DNA of 64,000 nt from an uncultured Acidaminococcus sp. (lineage in GTDB: Bacteria; Bacillota; Negativicutes; Acidaminococcales; Acidaminococcaceae). The stretch lies in NCBI GenBank assembly GCA_900554515.1, contig USHN01000002.1, forward strand, positions 84,479 to 148,478, written 5' to 3'. Positions within the stretch are counted from its first letter, which is position 1, and each line of letters opens with the position of its first letter. Positions 7,774-17,185 of the stretch are shown here, one piece after another. The position numbers were made by a program, and so were the translations under genes. The notes beneath the pieces were generated by a model. That model saw only the letters and a list, made by a program, of their open reading frames with translations. It had not been told where the DNA came from and made no database searches.

Positions 7774-9456
7774 ATGGTCTTGGAGGAATACAAACGGTGG
7801 GCTGCTACCGATTTACTGGATTTTGATCTGAATAAAGAACTGCAGGACATTGCGGGAGATACTGCTGCCATTGAAGAGCGTTTTGCTGTGGCTCTCCAGT
7901 TTGGGACTGCGGGACTAAGGGGTATTTTAGGCGCAGGGACAAACCGGATGAATATCTGGGTCGTACGGCAGGCGACCCAGGGCGTAGCTGATTGGGTAAA
8001 GACCCAGGGCGGCACCCAGACCGTTGCCATATCCTATGACAGCCGGATCAAGGGCTGGAATTTTGCCAGAAACGCAGCGGGCGTCCTTGCTGCCAATGGG
8101 ATTCATGTACGGCTGTATGAAGCGTTAATGCCGGTGCCGGCCTTATCGTTTGCGACGCGGTACTATCATTGCAATGCAGGCATTATGATTACGGCCAGCC
8201 ATAATCCTGCCGCCTACAACGGGTATAAAGCCTACGGCCCTGACGGCTGCCAAATGACCGATGATGCGGCTGCGGTGGTCTATGCCTCCATCCAAAAGAC
8301 GGACGTCCTGGCCGGTGCCCGTTATATATCTTTTGCTGAAGGGGTAGCAAAGGGACTCATTCAGTTTGTAGAGGAAGACTGTCTGAACGCCTTTTATGAA
8401 GCAATTGAGTCCCGCCAGGTTCGTCCAGGTCTGGCAAAAACTGCGGGGCTGAAACTGGTGTATTCCCCGCTAAACGGTACGGGCCTTGTGCCGGTAACGC
8501 ATGTGCTGAAAGATATCGGAATTACGGACGTAACCATTGTGCCGGAGCAGGAATATCCTAATGGGTATTTCACCACCTGCACCTATCCCAATCCGGGAAT
8601 TTATGACGCCTTGCAAAAAGGGCTGGAACTAGCTAAAGAAAAGAAAGCGGATCTCATGCTCGCTACCGATCCGGATGCGGACCGGGTAGGGATTGCTATG
8701 CGCTGCGCCGATGGCTCCTATGAACTTGTCACCGGCAATGAGATGGGCGTATTGCTACTGGATTATATTTGTGCGGGACGTATCGCCGCGGGCACTATGC
8801 CAAAGAATCCCGTAGCAGTGATGTCCATTGTGTCCACGCCGCTGGCGGATAAAGTCGCGCAGCACTATGGGGTGGAATTGCGCCATGTGCTTACAGGCTT
8901 TAAATGGATCGGAGATCAGATTGCCCAGCTGGAAGCAAGGGGAGAAGCCGACCGTTTCATTTTTGGCTTTGAGGAAAGCTATGGCTACCTGGCGGGCTCC
9001 TATGTCCGGGATAAGGATGCGGTGGTAACGTCCATGCTGATCTGCGAGATGGCAGCCTATTACCGGAGCATTGGTTCTTCTATAAAACAGCGCCTGGAAG
9101 AAATCTATGCCCAGTATGGACGTTACTATAATCAGGTAGATTCCTTCTCTTTCCCGGGCCTGTCCGGGATGGAGCAAATGAAAAAGATTATGGAGGGGCT
9201 CCGCAGCAATCCCCCCAAGGCCTTTGCGGGAAAACAGGTTGTAAAATGTCTGGATTATATGCGGACAGAAACGACGGGCCTGCCCAAAGCAAACGTGTTG
9301 ATCTACCACCTGGAGGATGGGTCTACGATTGTGGTTCGGCCTTCCGGTACGGAGCCAAAAATCAAGACCTACTTCACCACATTGGGCAAGAGCCTGGAAA
9401 TTGCAAAAGCGGAAAAAGAGAAACTGGCAACAGCGGTAAAACCATTTCTGACGTAA
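7774..9456 (+). CDS. Phosphoglucomutase/phosphomannomutase family protein (alpha-D-phosphohexomutase)
   Basis: About 560 residues of the PgcA/Pgm2 type. The phosphoserine loop TASHNPAAYNGYK, the metal loop DPDADRVG, the sugar-specificity loop GFEESYG and the phosphate-binding loop RPSGTEPK are all present in order. It interconverts hexose-1-phosphate and hexose-6-phosphate and would feed GalU upstream. The start is ambiguous. ATG 7765 has AAGG directly abutting it. ATG 7774 has that site at a better distance and is preferred. The 178 nt upstream show no strong promoter. Confidence 0.92.
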   Translation: MVLEEYKRWAATDLLDFDLNKELQDIAGDTAAIEERFAVALQFGTAGLRGILGAGTNRMNIWVVRQATQGVADWVKTQGGTQTVAISYDSRIKGWNFARNAAGVLAANGIHVRLYEALMPVPALSFATRYYHCNAGIMITASHNPAAYNGYKAYGPDGCQMTDDAAAVVYASIQKTDVLAGARYISFAEGVAKGLIQFVEEDCLNAFYEAIESRQVRPGLAKTAGLKLVYSPLNGTGLVPVTHVLKDIGITDVTIVPEQEYPNGYFTTCTYPNPGIYDALQKGLELAKEKKADLMLATDPDADRVGIAMRCADGSYELVTGNEMGVLLLDYICAGRIAAGTMPKNPVAVMSIVSTPLADKVAQHYGVELRHVLTGFKWIGDQIAQLEARGEADRFIFGFEESYGYLAGSYVRDKDAVVTSMLICEMAAYYRSIGSSIKQRLEEIYAQYGRYYNQVDSFSFPGLSGMEQMKKIMEGLRSNPPKAFAGKQVVKCLDYMRTETTGLPKANVLIYHLEDGSTIVVRPSGTEPKIKTYFTTLGKSLEIAKAEKEKLATAVKPFLT

Positions 9457-9482
9457 AAATGAATTTCTCCTGTGCCAGGTGT

Positions 9483-9514
9483 AAAGCGCAGCAATCTTAG
9501 GTTGCTGTGCTTTT
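9483..9514 (+). terminator. Intrinsic terminator after the phosphohexomutase gene
   Basis: AAAGCGCAGCAA (9483-9494) pairs with TTGCTGTGCTTT (9502-9513) with one wobble and a 7-nt loop. A U-rich TTTTCCTTTT tail follows. Confidence 0.8.
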
Positions 9515-9552
9515 CCTTTTCATTTGACGTTCACACAAAATTTTCCGGTTTG

Positions 9553-9561
9553 TGGTAAAAT
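9553..9561 (+). promoter_or_regulatory. Extended -10 promoter for the miaB-mutS-mutL run
   Basis: TGGTAAAAT at 9553-9561 is an extended -10 element (TGn plus TAAAAT). No good -35 is present at 17 nt. TTCACA at 9530 is too far. The same TGGTAAAAT string precedes lepA at 55345. Confidence 0.6.
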
Positions 9562-9597
9562 AAAGTGTTAAAATTGAGCAGAGGGGAATTAGGATTA

Positions 9598-10926
9598 ATG
9601 AACCAGCACTACACCATTTTAAATTATGGCTGTCAGATGAATGAAAGCGATTCGGAGCATTATGCAGGGCAATTATCTGACCTGGGGTATGCGTATACCG
9701 ACGATTATCATAATGCCGATATTATTTTAATTAACACTTGCTGCGTGAGAGAAAGCGCAGAAAAACATATTTTAGGCAAAATCGGTGAGATGAAGCAGCT
9801 AAAACGGGAACACCCGGACCGGGTACTCTGCGTAACTGGCTGCATGGCACAGAAAAACGGGGATGCCTTTATGAAAAAATATCCCCAGGTGGATCTTTTG
9901 ATTGGGACCGCCCACGTTAATAATTTCAGTGCTATTTTGCAGGACTATCTCAGCCGGGAAAAGCGCAAGGCGGGCATCTATACGGACCTTACCCTGGCGC
10001 CTAAGGAATTTGAGGGGCATTTTGTTCGAAAAAGCAGCTATGCAGCCTGGGTTCCCATCATGTATGGCTGCAATAATTTTTGTACCTACTGCATTGTTCC
10101 CTACGTACGGGGCAGGGAACGGAGCCGGGAGCCGGAAGCTATCTGCGAGGAAATCCGCAAAGCCGTGGCCCAGGGATATAAGGAATTTACCCTGTTGGGA
10201 CAGAATGTAAATTCTTATGGAAAGGACACCATGGGCAAAAGCGCCTTTAGTGACCTTTTGAAAATGGTGGATGCGATTCCCGGAGTGGAACGGATCCGCT
10301 ATATGACCAGCCACCCGCGCGACATGAGCGAGGAATTGGTGCGCACCATTGCGGAGAGCCGGCATGTGTGCAGGCATTTTCATATTCCGGTACAAAGCGG
10401 CAGTACCCGGATTATGGAGAAAATGAACCGGGGCTATACGCGGGAATCCTATCTGCATTTGGTTAAAACCATTCGGCAGTATGTGCCGGACGCAGTACTC
10501 ACAACGGATATTATTGTGGGATTCCCAGGGGAGACAGAAGAAGATTTTGCACAGACCATGAGCCTTTTTGACCAGGTCAGCTACGATGCGGCGTACACCT
10601 TTATGTATTCCAAACGCTCGGGAACACCGGCGGCTGTCATGGAAGCGCAGGTACCGGATGACGTAAAAAAAGATCGTCTGAACCGGCTTATGGCGCTTCA
10701 GAATAAACACAGCCTGCAACATAACCAGCGTCTGGTAGGGAAAACCCTTCCTGTGATTGTGGAAGGACTCTCCCATAACAATAACAAAATGTGGAGCGGC
10801 CGGACCGATGGCAATAAATTGGTCCTGTGGCCTGTGGAAGACCGGATTTTAACTCCGGGTGACATCGTACCGGTGAAGATGGAGATGGCACAGACATGGC
10901 TGCTTAAAGGACGTGCTAATTTATGA
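9598..10926 (+). CDS. miaB: tRNA-2-methylthio-N6-dimethylallyladenosine synthase
   Basis: A 442-residue radical-SAM methylthiotransferase that adds the methylthio group to i6A37 of tRNA. The auxiliary cluster cysteines are Cys12 (GCQMN), Cys48 (NTCCVRE) and Cys82 (GCMAQ). The radical-SAM triad is Cys158, Cys162 and Cys165 (CNNFCTYC). A TRAM-like domain closes the protein. The start at ATG 9598 is preferred over the upstream in-frame GTG 9565 because GAGGGGAATTAGG precedes it and the family begins near the YGCQMN motif. miaA, whose product makes the i6A substrate, lies four genes downstream. Confidence 0.95.
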   Translation: MNQHYTILNYGCQMNESDSEHYAGQLSDLGYAYTDDYHNADIILINTCCVRESAEKHILGKIGEMKQLKREHPDRVLCVTGCMAQKNGDAFMKKYPQVDLLIGTAHVNNFSAILQDYLSREKRKAGIYTDLTLAPKEFEGHFVRKSSYAAWVPIMYGCNNFCTYCIVPYVRGRERSREPEAICEEIRKAVAQGYKEFTLLGQNVNSYGKDTMGKSAFSDLLKMVDAIPGVERIRYMTSHPRDMSEELVRTIAESRHVCRHFHIPVQSGSTRIMEKMNRGYTRESYLHLVKTIRQYVPDAVLTTDIIVGFPGETEEDFAQTMSLFDQVSYDAAYTFMYSKRSGTPAAVMEAQVPDDVKKDRLNRLMALQNKHSLQHNQRLVGKTLPVIVEGLSHNNNKMWSGRTDGNKLVLWPVEDRILTPGDIVPVKMEMAQTWLLKGRANL

Positions 10927-13529
10927 CAACCTTAACACCGATGCTGCAGCAATACCTGGATATCAAAAAAGAACACCAGGATGAGTTGCTGTTTTTCCGC
11001 CTGGGGGATTTCTACGAGTTATTTAATGAAGATGCCATTACGGCGTCCCGGGAACTAAACCTGACTTTGACACACCGGGCGGGGGGCAAGGTGGGGGCCA
11101 GTGCCACCATGCCTATGTGCGGGGTACCTTTCCATTCCGTGGACGGGTATCTGGCCAAATTAATCAAAAAAGGATACCGGATCGCCATTTGTGACCAGAT
11201 GGAAGATCCTAAAAAAGCCGTGGGTATCGTCAAACGGGAAGTGACCAAGATCCTCACCCCGGGAACCGTGCTCAGCGATGCCGTTTTGGAAGAAAGTCAC
11301 AACCAGTATCTGGCCTGCCTCATGCGGGATAAAGAATCCTTTTGTCTTTCCTTTGCCGATGTTTCCACGGGGGAATGTGCCTGGTATTTGGCAGAAGGGA
11401 AAAACCGGGAAGAAGCGGTACTGGATCAGATCTATCGCATCCAGCCGGCGGAACTGGTCCTTACGGAAGATGCAGACTGTTTTGGGGAGCTCTTGCCAAA
11501 AATCCTGCAAAAACACCCGGAGTGCATGGTCAATCAGTTTGTTCCGCTGCCGAAGGAAACCTATTTTACCCAGCATTTTGGCGCAGACGATGCGGCAGGG
11601 GAGCGGCCTTTTGTGCGGCATACCGTGGAAGTCATGCTGGAATACATCCACGAAAATGTAAAAAGCGATCTGGCGCAAATTAACCGGCTCCGGGAGATTA
11701 CCACCGATCACGTGATGGATCTGGATGCTACGGCCATTCGCAATCTGGAACTGGTTAAAAATATGAAGGACGGGACCCGTCACGGGACGCTACTGGATGT
11801 ACTGGACTATACCCAAACGGCCATGGGGGCACGCCAATTGCGGCAGTGGGTGGAATCGCCCCTCCTTGATCCGGCAAAAATTACCGGGCGGCAGCAGGCC
11901 ATTGGGGAGCTTTTGGAACATGCCGCCAGCCGCACCGCACTGGGGGATGCCTTAAAGGAAATTACCGATCTGGAACGGATTCTCTCCCGGGTAGAAGTCG
12001 GTTCTGCCAACGCACGGGATATGGCGGCTCTGCGCAGTGCACTGCAGGCGCTGCCTGCTGTGAAAAAACTGCTGGCCTCCCAACAAGGCGGACTGCTCCA
12101 TGCCCTGGATGGCCGTATTTCCCTGCATGAAGAAGTATTGGACACTCTCCAGCGGGGCATTGTGGATGATCCTCCGTTTACGGTGCGGGAAGGCGGCATG
12201 ATCCGCAAGGGATTTAATAAAGAGCTGGATGAAGTCCGTGATATCGCAGAACATAATACGGTCTGGATGCAGCGCTTTGAACAAAAGATCAAAGAAGAAA
12301 CGGGTATCAAAACCCTGAAGGTAGGCTATAACAAAGTCTTTGGCTACTATATTGAGGTCAGCAAAGGGCAGGTCAGCCAAGTGCCGGATTCCTTTATCCG
12401 TAAGCAGACCCTTGTGAATGCAGAACGGTACATTGTACCGGAACTGAAAGACTTTGAAAATAAAATTCTTTCTGCCAAGGAAAAGATTCAGCAGCTGGAA
12501 TATTATCTCTTTAATGAAATCCGTCAGCAAATCCGGGAACATCTGGTTGCTATCCAGCGGACAGCCCGGGCTATAGGTGCCTTGGATGTATTGTATTCCC
12601 TTGCTATGGCGGCTTTTAAGGGAAATTATACCTGCCCGCGCCTTAATGCCCGGCAGGAAATCCGTATCCGGGATGGGCGGCATCCGGTAGTAGAAAAATT
12701 GCTGGAACGGGAACTGTTTGTTCCTAACGATACCTATCTGAATCAGACGGATGAACGCCTGATGATTTTAACCGGCCCCAATATGGCCGGCAAATCTACC
12801 TACATGCGACAAGTAGCCCTACTGGTTCTCATGACCCAGATGGGCAGCTTTATTCCTGCACGGGAGGCTGATATCTGCCCGGTGGACCGGATATTTACCC
12901 GGGTGGGCGCCAGCGATGATCTGGCCACGGGGCAAAGTACCTTTATGGTGGAAATGAATGAAGTGGCCAATATTTTAAAATTTGCCACCAGCCGTAGCCT
13001 GATTATCCTGGACGAAGTGGGCAGGGGCACCAGCACCTATGACGGGATGGCCATTGCCCGGGCTGTGGTGGAATTTATCAATAAAAAGATCGGCGCCAAG
13101 ACGCTGTTTGCCACTCACTACCATGAATTGATCGAGCTGGAACAACTGGAACCTGGCATCAAAAATTATTCCGTGGCCGTTAAAGAAAAAGGCAAAGATG
13201 TGGTATTTCTAAGGCGGATTGTGCCTGGTGGCACGGATAAAAGCTATGGGATCCACGTTGCCAAACTGGCAGGCCTGCCGGGGAAAGTGGTGGAACGGGC
13301 AGAAAAATTGCTGGAAGAATACACCCAAAATGGCGGAAAAGCGTCCCCTGCACCTATGCCGCAGAATATACCGGACGTGCCAGAAGATCCCCAGCCCAGC
13401 TTATTTGGAGACAGCATCCGGGAAACGCTGAAGGGTTTGGACGTGATGACGATGACACCGCTCGAAGCCTTAAATACCCTGTATGAGCTCCAGAAAGAAG
13501 CAAAACGGGAAGGAGGGATGACGGAGTGA
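10923..13529 (+). CDS. mutS: DNA mismatch repair protein MutS
   Basis: An 868-residue MutS1. The mismatch-reading motif is near residue 37 (FFRLGDFYELF, with the F-x-E core displaced as FYELF). Lever and clamp regions follow, and the ATPase has Walker A TGPNMAGKSTYMRQ at about 617-630 and Walker B IILDEVGRGTSTYDG. It recognises mismatches and recruits MutL. The ATG overlaps the miaB TGA (ATGA), so translation is coupled. No mutH or dam is present, as expected for methyl-independent repair. Confidence 0.97.
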   Translation: MTTLTPMLQQYLDIKKEHQDELLFFRLGDFYELFNEDAITASRELNLTLTHRAGGKVGASATMPMCGVPFHSVDGYLAKLIKKGYRIAICDQMEDPKKAVGIVKREVTKILTPGTVLSDAVLEESHNQYLACLMRDKESFCLSFADVSTGECAWYLAEGKNREEAVLDQIYRIQPAELVLTEDADCFGELLPKILQKHPECMVNQFVPLPKETYFTQHFGADDAAGERPFVRHTVEVMLEYIHENVKSDLAQINRLREITTDHVMDLDATAIRNLELVKNMKDGTRHGTLLDVLDYTQTAMGARQLRQWVESPLLDPAKITGRQQAIGELLEHAASRTALGDALKEITDLERILSRVEVGSANARDMAALRSALQALPAVKKLLASQQGGLLHALDGRISLHEEVLDTLQRGIVDDPPFTVREGGMIRKGFNKELDEVRDIAEHNTVWMQRFEQKIKEETGIKTLKVGYNKVFGYYIEVSKGQVSQVPDSFIRKQTLVNAERYIVPELKDFENKILSAKEKIQQLEYYLFNEIRQQIREHLVAIQRTARAIGALDVLYSLAMAAFKGNYTCPRLNARQEIRIRDGRHPVVEKLLERELFVPNDTYLNQTDERLMILTGPNMAGKSTYMRQVALLVLMTQMGSFIPAREADICPVDRIFTRVGASDDLATGQSTFMVEMNEVANILKFATSRSLIILDEVGRGTSTYDGMAIARAVVEFINKKIGAKTLFATHYHELIELEQLEPGIKNYSVAVKEKGKDVVFLRRIVPGGTDKSYGIHVAKLAGLPGKVVERAEKLLEEYTQNGGKASPAPMPQNIPDVPEDPQPSLFGDSIRETLKGLDVMTMTPLEALNTLYELQKEAKREGGMTE

Positions 13530-15439
13530 GTGTACCTGTCAATTTACTGGACCAAAATACCAGCAACCAGATCGCCGCAGGGGAAGTGGTGGAAAAACCA
13601 GCTTCTGTGGTTAAAGAGCTGATGGAAAATTCCCTGGATGCCGGAGCCAATCGGATTGATGTGAGCATTTTTGCCGGTGGTACGGAATTTATCCAGGTTA
13701 AAGATAACGGCAGCGGCATGGACGAAAAAAATGCCCGGATGGCCCTATTGCGTCATGCTACCAGTAAGATCCGCAAAGCTGATGACCTTTTAACACTCCG
13801 TACCCTGGGCTTTCGGGGAGAGGCGCTGCCCAGCATTGCCTCTGTATCCCATTTCAGGCTGCTCACCCGGGAACCGGAAGCAGAGTTTGGCACCCAAATT
13901 ACCGTAGATGGGGGTAAAGAGGAAGACGTTGGGCAAATGGGCGGCGACGTGGGCACCACCATTACCGTCAAAGATTTGTTTTATAATGTGCCCGCCAGGA
14001 GAAAGTTCCTCCGTACCGTTCACACAGAAGGCCGCTATATCAGCGAGATTGTTAGCCGTATGGCGCTTTCCCGCCCGGATGTGCATTTTACCCTCACCCG
14101 GGACGATAAGGAAGTAATCAACACCCCTGGCAGCGGCGATATTCTGGACACCATCGCTTCCCTGTACGGAAAAGAAGTCATCCGCCAGCTTTTAACGGTG
14201 GACTATACCCAGGAGGGGATCCAGGTAAAAGGCTACATCAGCCGCCCGACGCTGTTAAAAGGCACGCGGCAGTGGCAGACCTTATTCGTAAACGGGCGCT
14301 GCATTAATAACCGCATGGTCAGCAAAGCCATAGACCATGCCTACCAGTCCCAGATCCCTAAAGCAGGATTTCCCTTTGCAGTGCTGGATATACTGGTGGA
14401 CACCCATGCCATTGATATCAACGTCCATCCCCAGAAAAGTGAAATTAAATTCGGGGACGAGAGTGCTGTGTACCGGGCGGTCTACCATGCCCTGACTAAT
14501 GCACTGACACAGCCTATGGCTGGAAAAACGGCGACCGATGGCAGTGTGGCACTGGCGCAGCCAACTCCGCAGCATTTTTCTCCGGCTCCCGCACAGACAG
14601 CGCCGGAGACAAGCACGCTTTTTACCGGAGGTGACCGGGGGAGCCAATTCCGTTCTCCCTCTTTTGGACGGAGCTTTGCTTCCAGTCCTAATGGCAGTTA
14701 CGGACAAATGGTGTGGAAAACGCCGGACACGATTGCCGAAGACGCTTCCGAGAAGTTCTTTGACGCCCAGCGGATAACGCCGGAAGATCCTGCTGCAAGT
14801 TCCATCGCGGAATCCGACAACCAGGAAACGATGCCTGGTGAGGAGCTGGAGGGGAACCTGACCAGTGGTGTGGATATGATCTGGCCTTTGGGGCAGGTGG
14901 ACCGGGTATTTATTATTGCCCAGTCGGAAACGTCCCTGTATCTCATTGACCAGCATGCAGCCCACGAAAGGATATTGTATGATAAATTTGTCCGCCAGCA
15001 GCAGGATATTCCATCCCAGCAGCTGTTACTCCCATTATTCCTCAACGTGACCCGGATGGATGTGGATGCTGTTTCCAATTACCGGGAAGCATTTTTGCAG
15101 CTGGGCGTAGATGTGGAGCCCGCTGGGGAAACGACTCTGCGCGTTTCCGCCTTGCCGGCGGATGTGCAAAGCGGCCAGGCAGAAGGGTTTATTGAAGATA
15201 TTCTAACGTTGCTATCGGAAAACAAAAATATTAAAGCCAGTGATCTCAGGGAAAGCGTGCTGCACTACGCCGCCTGCCACTCTGCCATTCGGGCCGGAGA
15301 GGTGCTGAACATCCGGCAAATGCGGCAGCTGATTTTGGAACTGTTAAATACAGAACATCCCTTTACCTGCCCTCACGGACGGCCTTGTATGATACAGTTG
15401 ACCAGTGAGGAGTTGTACAGGATGTTCAAACGGACATAA
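13526..15439 (+). CDS. mutL: DNA mismatch repair protein MutL with endonuclease motif
   Basis: A 637-residue MutL. The N-terminal GHKL ATPase shows ENSLDAGA, DNGSGM and GFRGEALPSI. A Pro/Ser-rich linker spans about 330-440. The C-terminal domain carries the nuclease metal motif DQHAAHERILYD plus ACHSAIRAG and CPHGRP, so this is a nicking MutL. The last acidic residue of the DQHA-X2-E-X4-E motif is Asp rather than the usual Glu. The GTG start overlaps the mutS stop by 4 nt. Confidence 0.96.
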   Translation: MSVPVNLLDQNTSNQIAAGEVVEKPASVVKELMENSLDAGANRIDVSIFAGGTEFIQVKDNGSGMDEKNARMALLRHATSKIRKADDLLTLRTLGFRGEALPSIASVSHFRLLTREPEAEFGTQITVDGGKEEDVGQMGGDVGTTITVKDLFYNVPARRKFLRTVHTEGRYISEIVSRMALSRPDVHFTLTRDDKEVINTPGSGDILDTIASLYGKEVIRQLLTVDYTQEGIQVKGYISRPTLLKGTRQWQTLFVNGRCINNRMVSKAIDHAYQSQIPKAGFPFAVLDILVDTHAIDINVHPQKSEIKFGDESAVYRAVYHALTNALTQPMAGKTATDGSVALAQPTPQHFSPAPAQTAPETSTLFTGGDRGSQFRSPSFGRSFASSPNGSYGQMVWKTPDTIAEDASEKFFDAQRITPEDPAASSIAESDNQETMPGEELEGNLTSGVDMIWPLGQVDRVFIIAQSETSLYLIDQHAAHERILYDKFVRQQQDIPSQQLLLPLFLNVTRMDVDAVSNYREAFLQLGVDVEPAGETTLRVSALPADVQSGQAEGFIEDILTLLSENKNIKASDLRESVLHYAACHSAIRAGEVLNIRQMRQLILELLNTEHPFTCPHGRPCMIQLTSEELYRMFKRT

Positions 15440-15447
15440 GGATGACT

Positions 15448-16233
15448 ATGGATTATGGAGTAACGGTGGGCCTTAAAGGGTCGACCGCTTTGATAAAAAA
15501 AGCCAAAGCCTGGGCAGAGGAGCTCCAGCTGCCGTTTTTTATGCGATCCCGGCATGGCACCTTGCAGGATTTTTGTGCGGAGCGGGGATTAAAAGCCCTT
15601 TTGATAGCTTCACATCTGGGTGCACAGGTCTTTACTCAGGAAGGGATTTTGCGCTATCATCCTTCTATGGGCGTGCCACGGATCCGCATCCTGGAACGGG
15701 GCGGTACGGATCATTTGGTCGAAGCTTGTGAGCTAAAACCGGGGAAACGCTATCTGGATTGTACACTGGGGCTTGCGGCAGATGCTGCCGTAGCTTCCTT
15801 TGTGGTAGGCCCTGCGGGAAAAGTTACAGGGCTGGAAGCGTCCCCTGTTTTATATATGCTGGCGAAAGAAGGTCTGACGACCTACCTCATGCCAGATGAT
15901 AAAAAAATTGAAGCGGCGCTGCAGCGCATTACGGTCCTTTGGAAAAAAGCCGAAGACTTTCTGCCCACGCTGCCTAGTGACAGCTATGACGTGGTGTATT
16001 TTGATCCTATGTTTCGCCGTCTGGTAGGCAGTTCCGCCAGTATGCAGCCCCTGCGGCCAGCATCCTATCACAAGCCGCTGGATCTTGGCATGATTCGTGA
16101 AGCCCTGCGGGTGGCGCCCTTAGTGGTCGTAAAAGAACGAGATGAAGCGTTGCTGCAGCAGTTAGGCGCGCAGGAGATACAGGGTGGCAAATACAGCCGG
16201 GTAAAATATGGCATCATCAGGAGGCCTCTATGA
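15448..16233 (+). CDS. Class I SAM-dependent methyltransferase, RsmJ-like
   Basis: About 260 residues. The Rossmann SAM loop reads YLDCTLGLAADAAVA around residue 105, followed by acidic GLEASP. The catalytic-side loop is DVVYFDPMF. The DPMF motif and the layout resemble RsmJ, the 16S rRNA m2G1516 methyltransferase. Similarity is at motif level only, so the target is not established. It is translationally packed between mutL (a few nt) and miaA (overlapping ATGA). ATG 15448 has AAGG at a suitable distance. ATG 15442 is the alternative. Confidence 0.75.
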   Translation: MDYGVTVGLKGSTALIKKAKAWAEELQLPFFMRSRHGTLQDFCAERGLKALLIASHLGAQVFTQEGILRYHPSMGVPRIRILERGGTDHLVEACELKPGKRYLDCTLGLAADAAVASFVVGPAGKVTGLEASPVLYMLAKEGLTTYLMPDDKKIEAALQRITVLWKKAEDFLPTLPSDSYDVVYFDPMFRRLVGSSASMQPLRPASYHKPLDLGMIREALRVAPLVVVKERDEALLQQLGAQEIQGGKYSRVKYGIIRRPL

Positions 16234-17162
16234 ATACCAAGCCTAAAGTCGCAGCCATCATCGGTCCCACAGCCACAGGAAAAACTGGCCTTGGGATCCG
16301 TTTAGCTAAAAAATGGGGCGGGGAAATTATTTCCGGAGATTCTATGCTGGTATTTCGGCGGATGGATATTGCGACTGCTAAGCCTACTCCGGAGGAACTC
16401 GCCGAAGTGCCGCACCATTTGGTGGATATCCTGGAGCCATCTGAAAAATATTCGGTGGTAGCCTTTCAAGAACAGGCGGATTTTTGGATCCGGGACTGTA
16501 ACCGCCGAGGCGTGCTTCCCATCTTAGTAGGGGGGACGGGGCTATATTGCCGGGCTCTTTTGGAACACTACGATTTCTCCACTGTGAATGAATCCGAAGA
16601 CCTTCGCAAGGAGCTTATCTCGTATGCGGAGGAAAATGGCAATGTGGCTCTCCATAAAAAGCTGGAAAAACTAAATCCTAAGCTTGCAGAAAATTTGAAG
16701 GTCAATGACAGAAAGCGTATAATAAGAGCAATTGAAACAACGCTGGGAGGCGATGCTGCTTTCGCCCGAAAGGCGGCGGAAAGTCCTTATGAGGCTGTAG
16801 TTTTTGGCCTTACTATGGAGCGTCCCGTGCTCTATGACCGGATTAACCGCCGGGTGGATTTGATGGTAATGCAGGGGCTTTTTGCAGAGACCAAAAGGCT
16901 TTTACAAGAAGGCGTACCTGCGACCTGCCAATCCATGAAAAGTATCGGGTACCGGCAGGCACTGCAATATTTTCAAGGCGAACGGACCAAAGAAGAATGT
17001 ATTAATAAAATCAAGCAAGCTACACGGAATTTTGCTAAACGGCAGATTACCTGGTACAAAAAAATGCCGTATATAAGGTGGCTGCACCTTTCGGATCCGG
17101 TGAATGAAGCCGCCGCCCTCAAGGCTATGGAAGAGGTATTGTTACAAAAAAGATTTATATAA
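16230..17162 (+). CDS. miaA: tRNA dimethylallyltransferase
   Basis: A 310-residue MiaA. The P-loop GPTATGKTGLGIRLAK is at about residues 11-26, with the conserved GDSMLVFRRMDIATAKP and GGTGLYCRALL stretches. It attaches a dimethylallyl group to A37 of tRNAs reading UNN codons, using the isoprenoid made through the pathway that includes IspE. MiaB upstream then methylthiolates this base. The ATG overlaps the previous TGA. An hfq gene, common after miaA, is not present. Confidence 0.96.
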   Translation: MNTKPKVAAIIGPTATGKTGLGIRLAKKWGGEIISGDSMLVFRRMDIATAKPTPEELAEVPHHLVDILEPSEKYSVVAFQEQADFWIRDCNRRGVLPILVGGTGLYCRALLEHYDFSTVNESEDLRKELISYAEENGNVALHKKLEKLNPKLAENLKVNDRKRIIRAIETTLGGDAAFARKAAESPYEAVVFGLTMERPVLYDRINRRVDLMVMQGLFAETKRLLQEGVPATCQSMKSIGYRQALQYFQGERTKEECINKIKQATRNFAKRQITWYKKMPYIRWLHLSDPVNEAAALKAMEEVLLQKRFI

Positions 17163-17185
17163 AACGGCTACTCCAGAAAAAAGGA

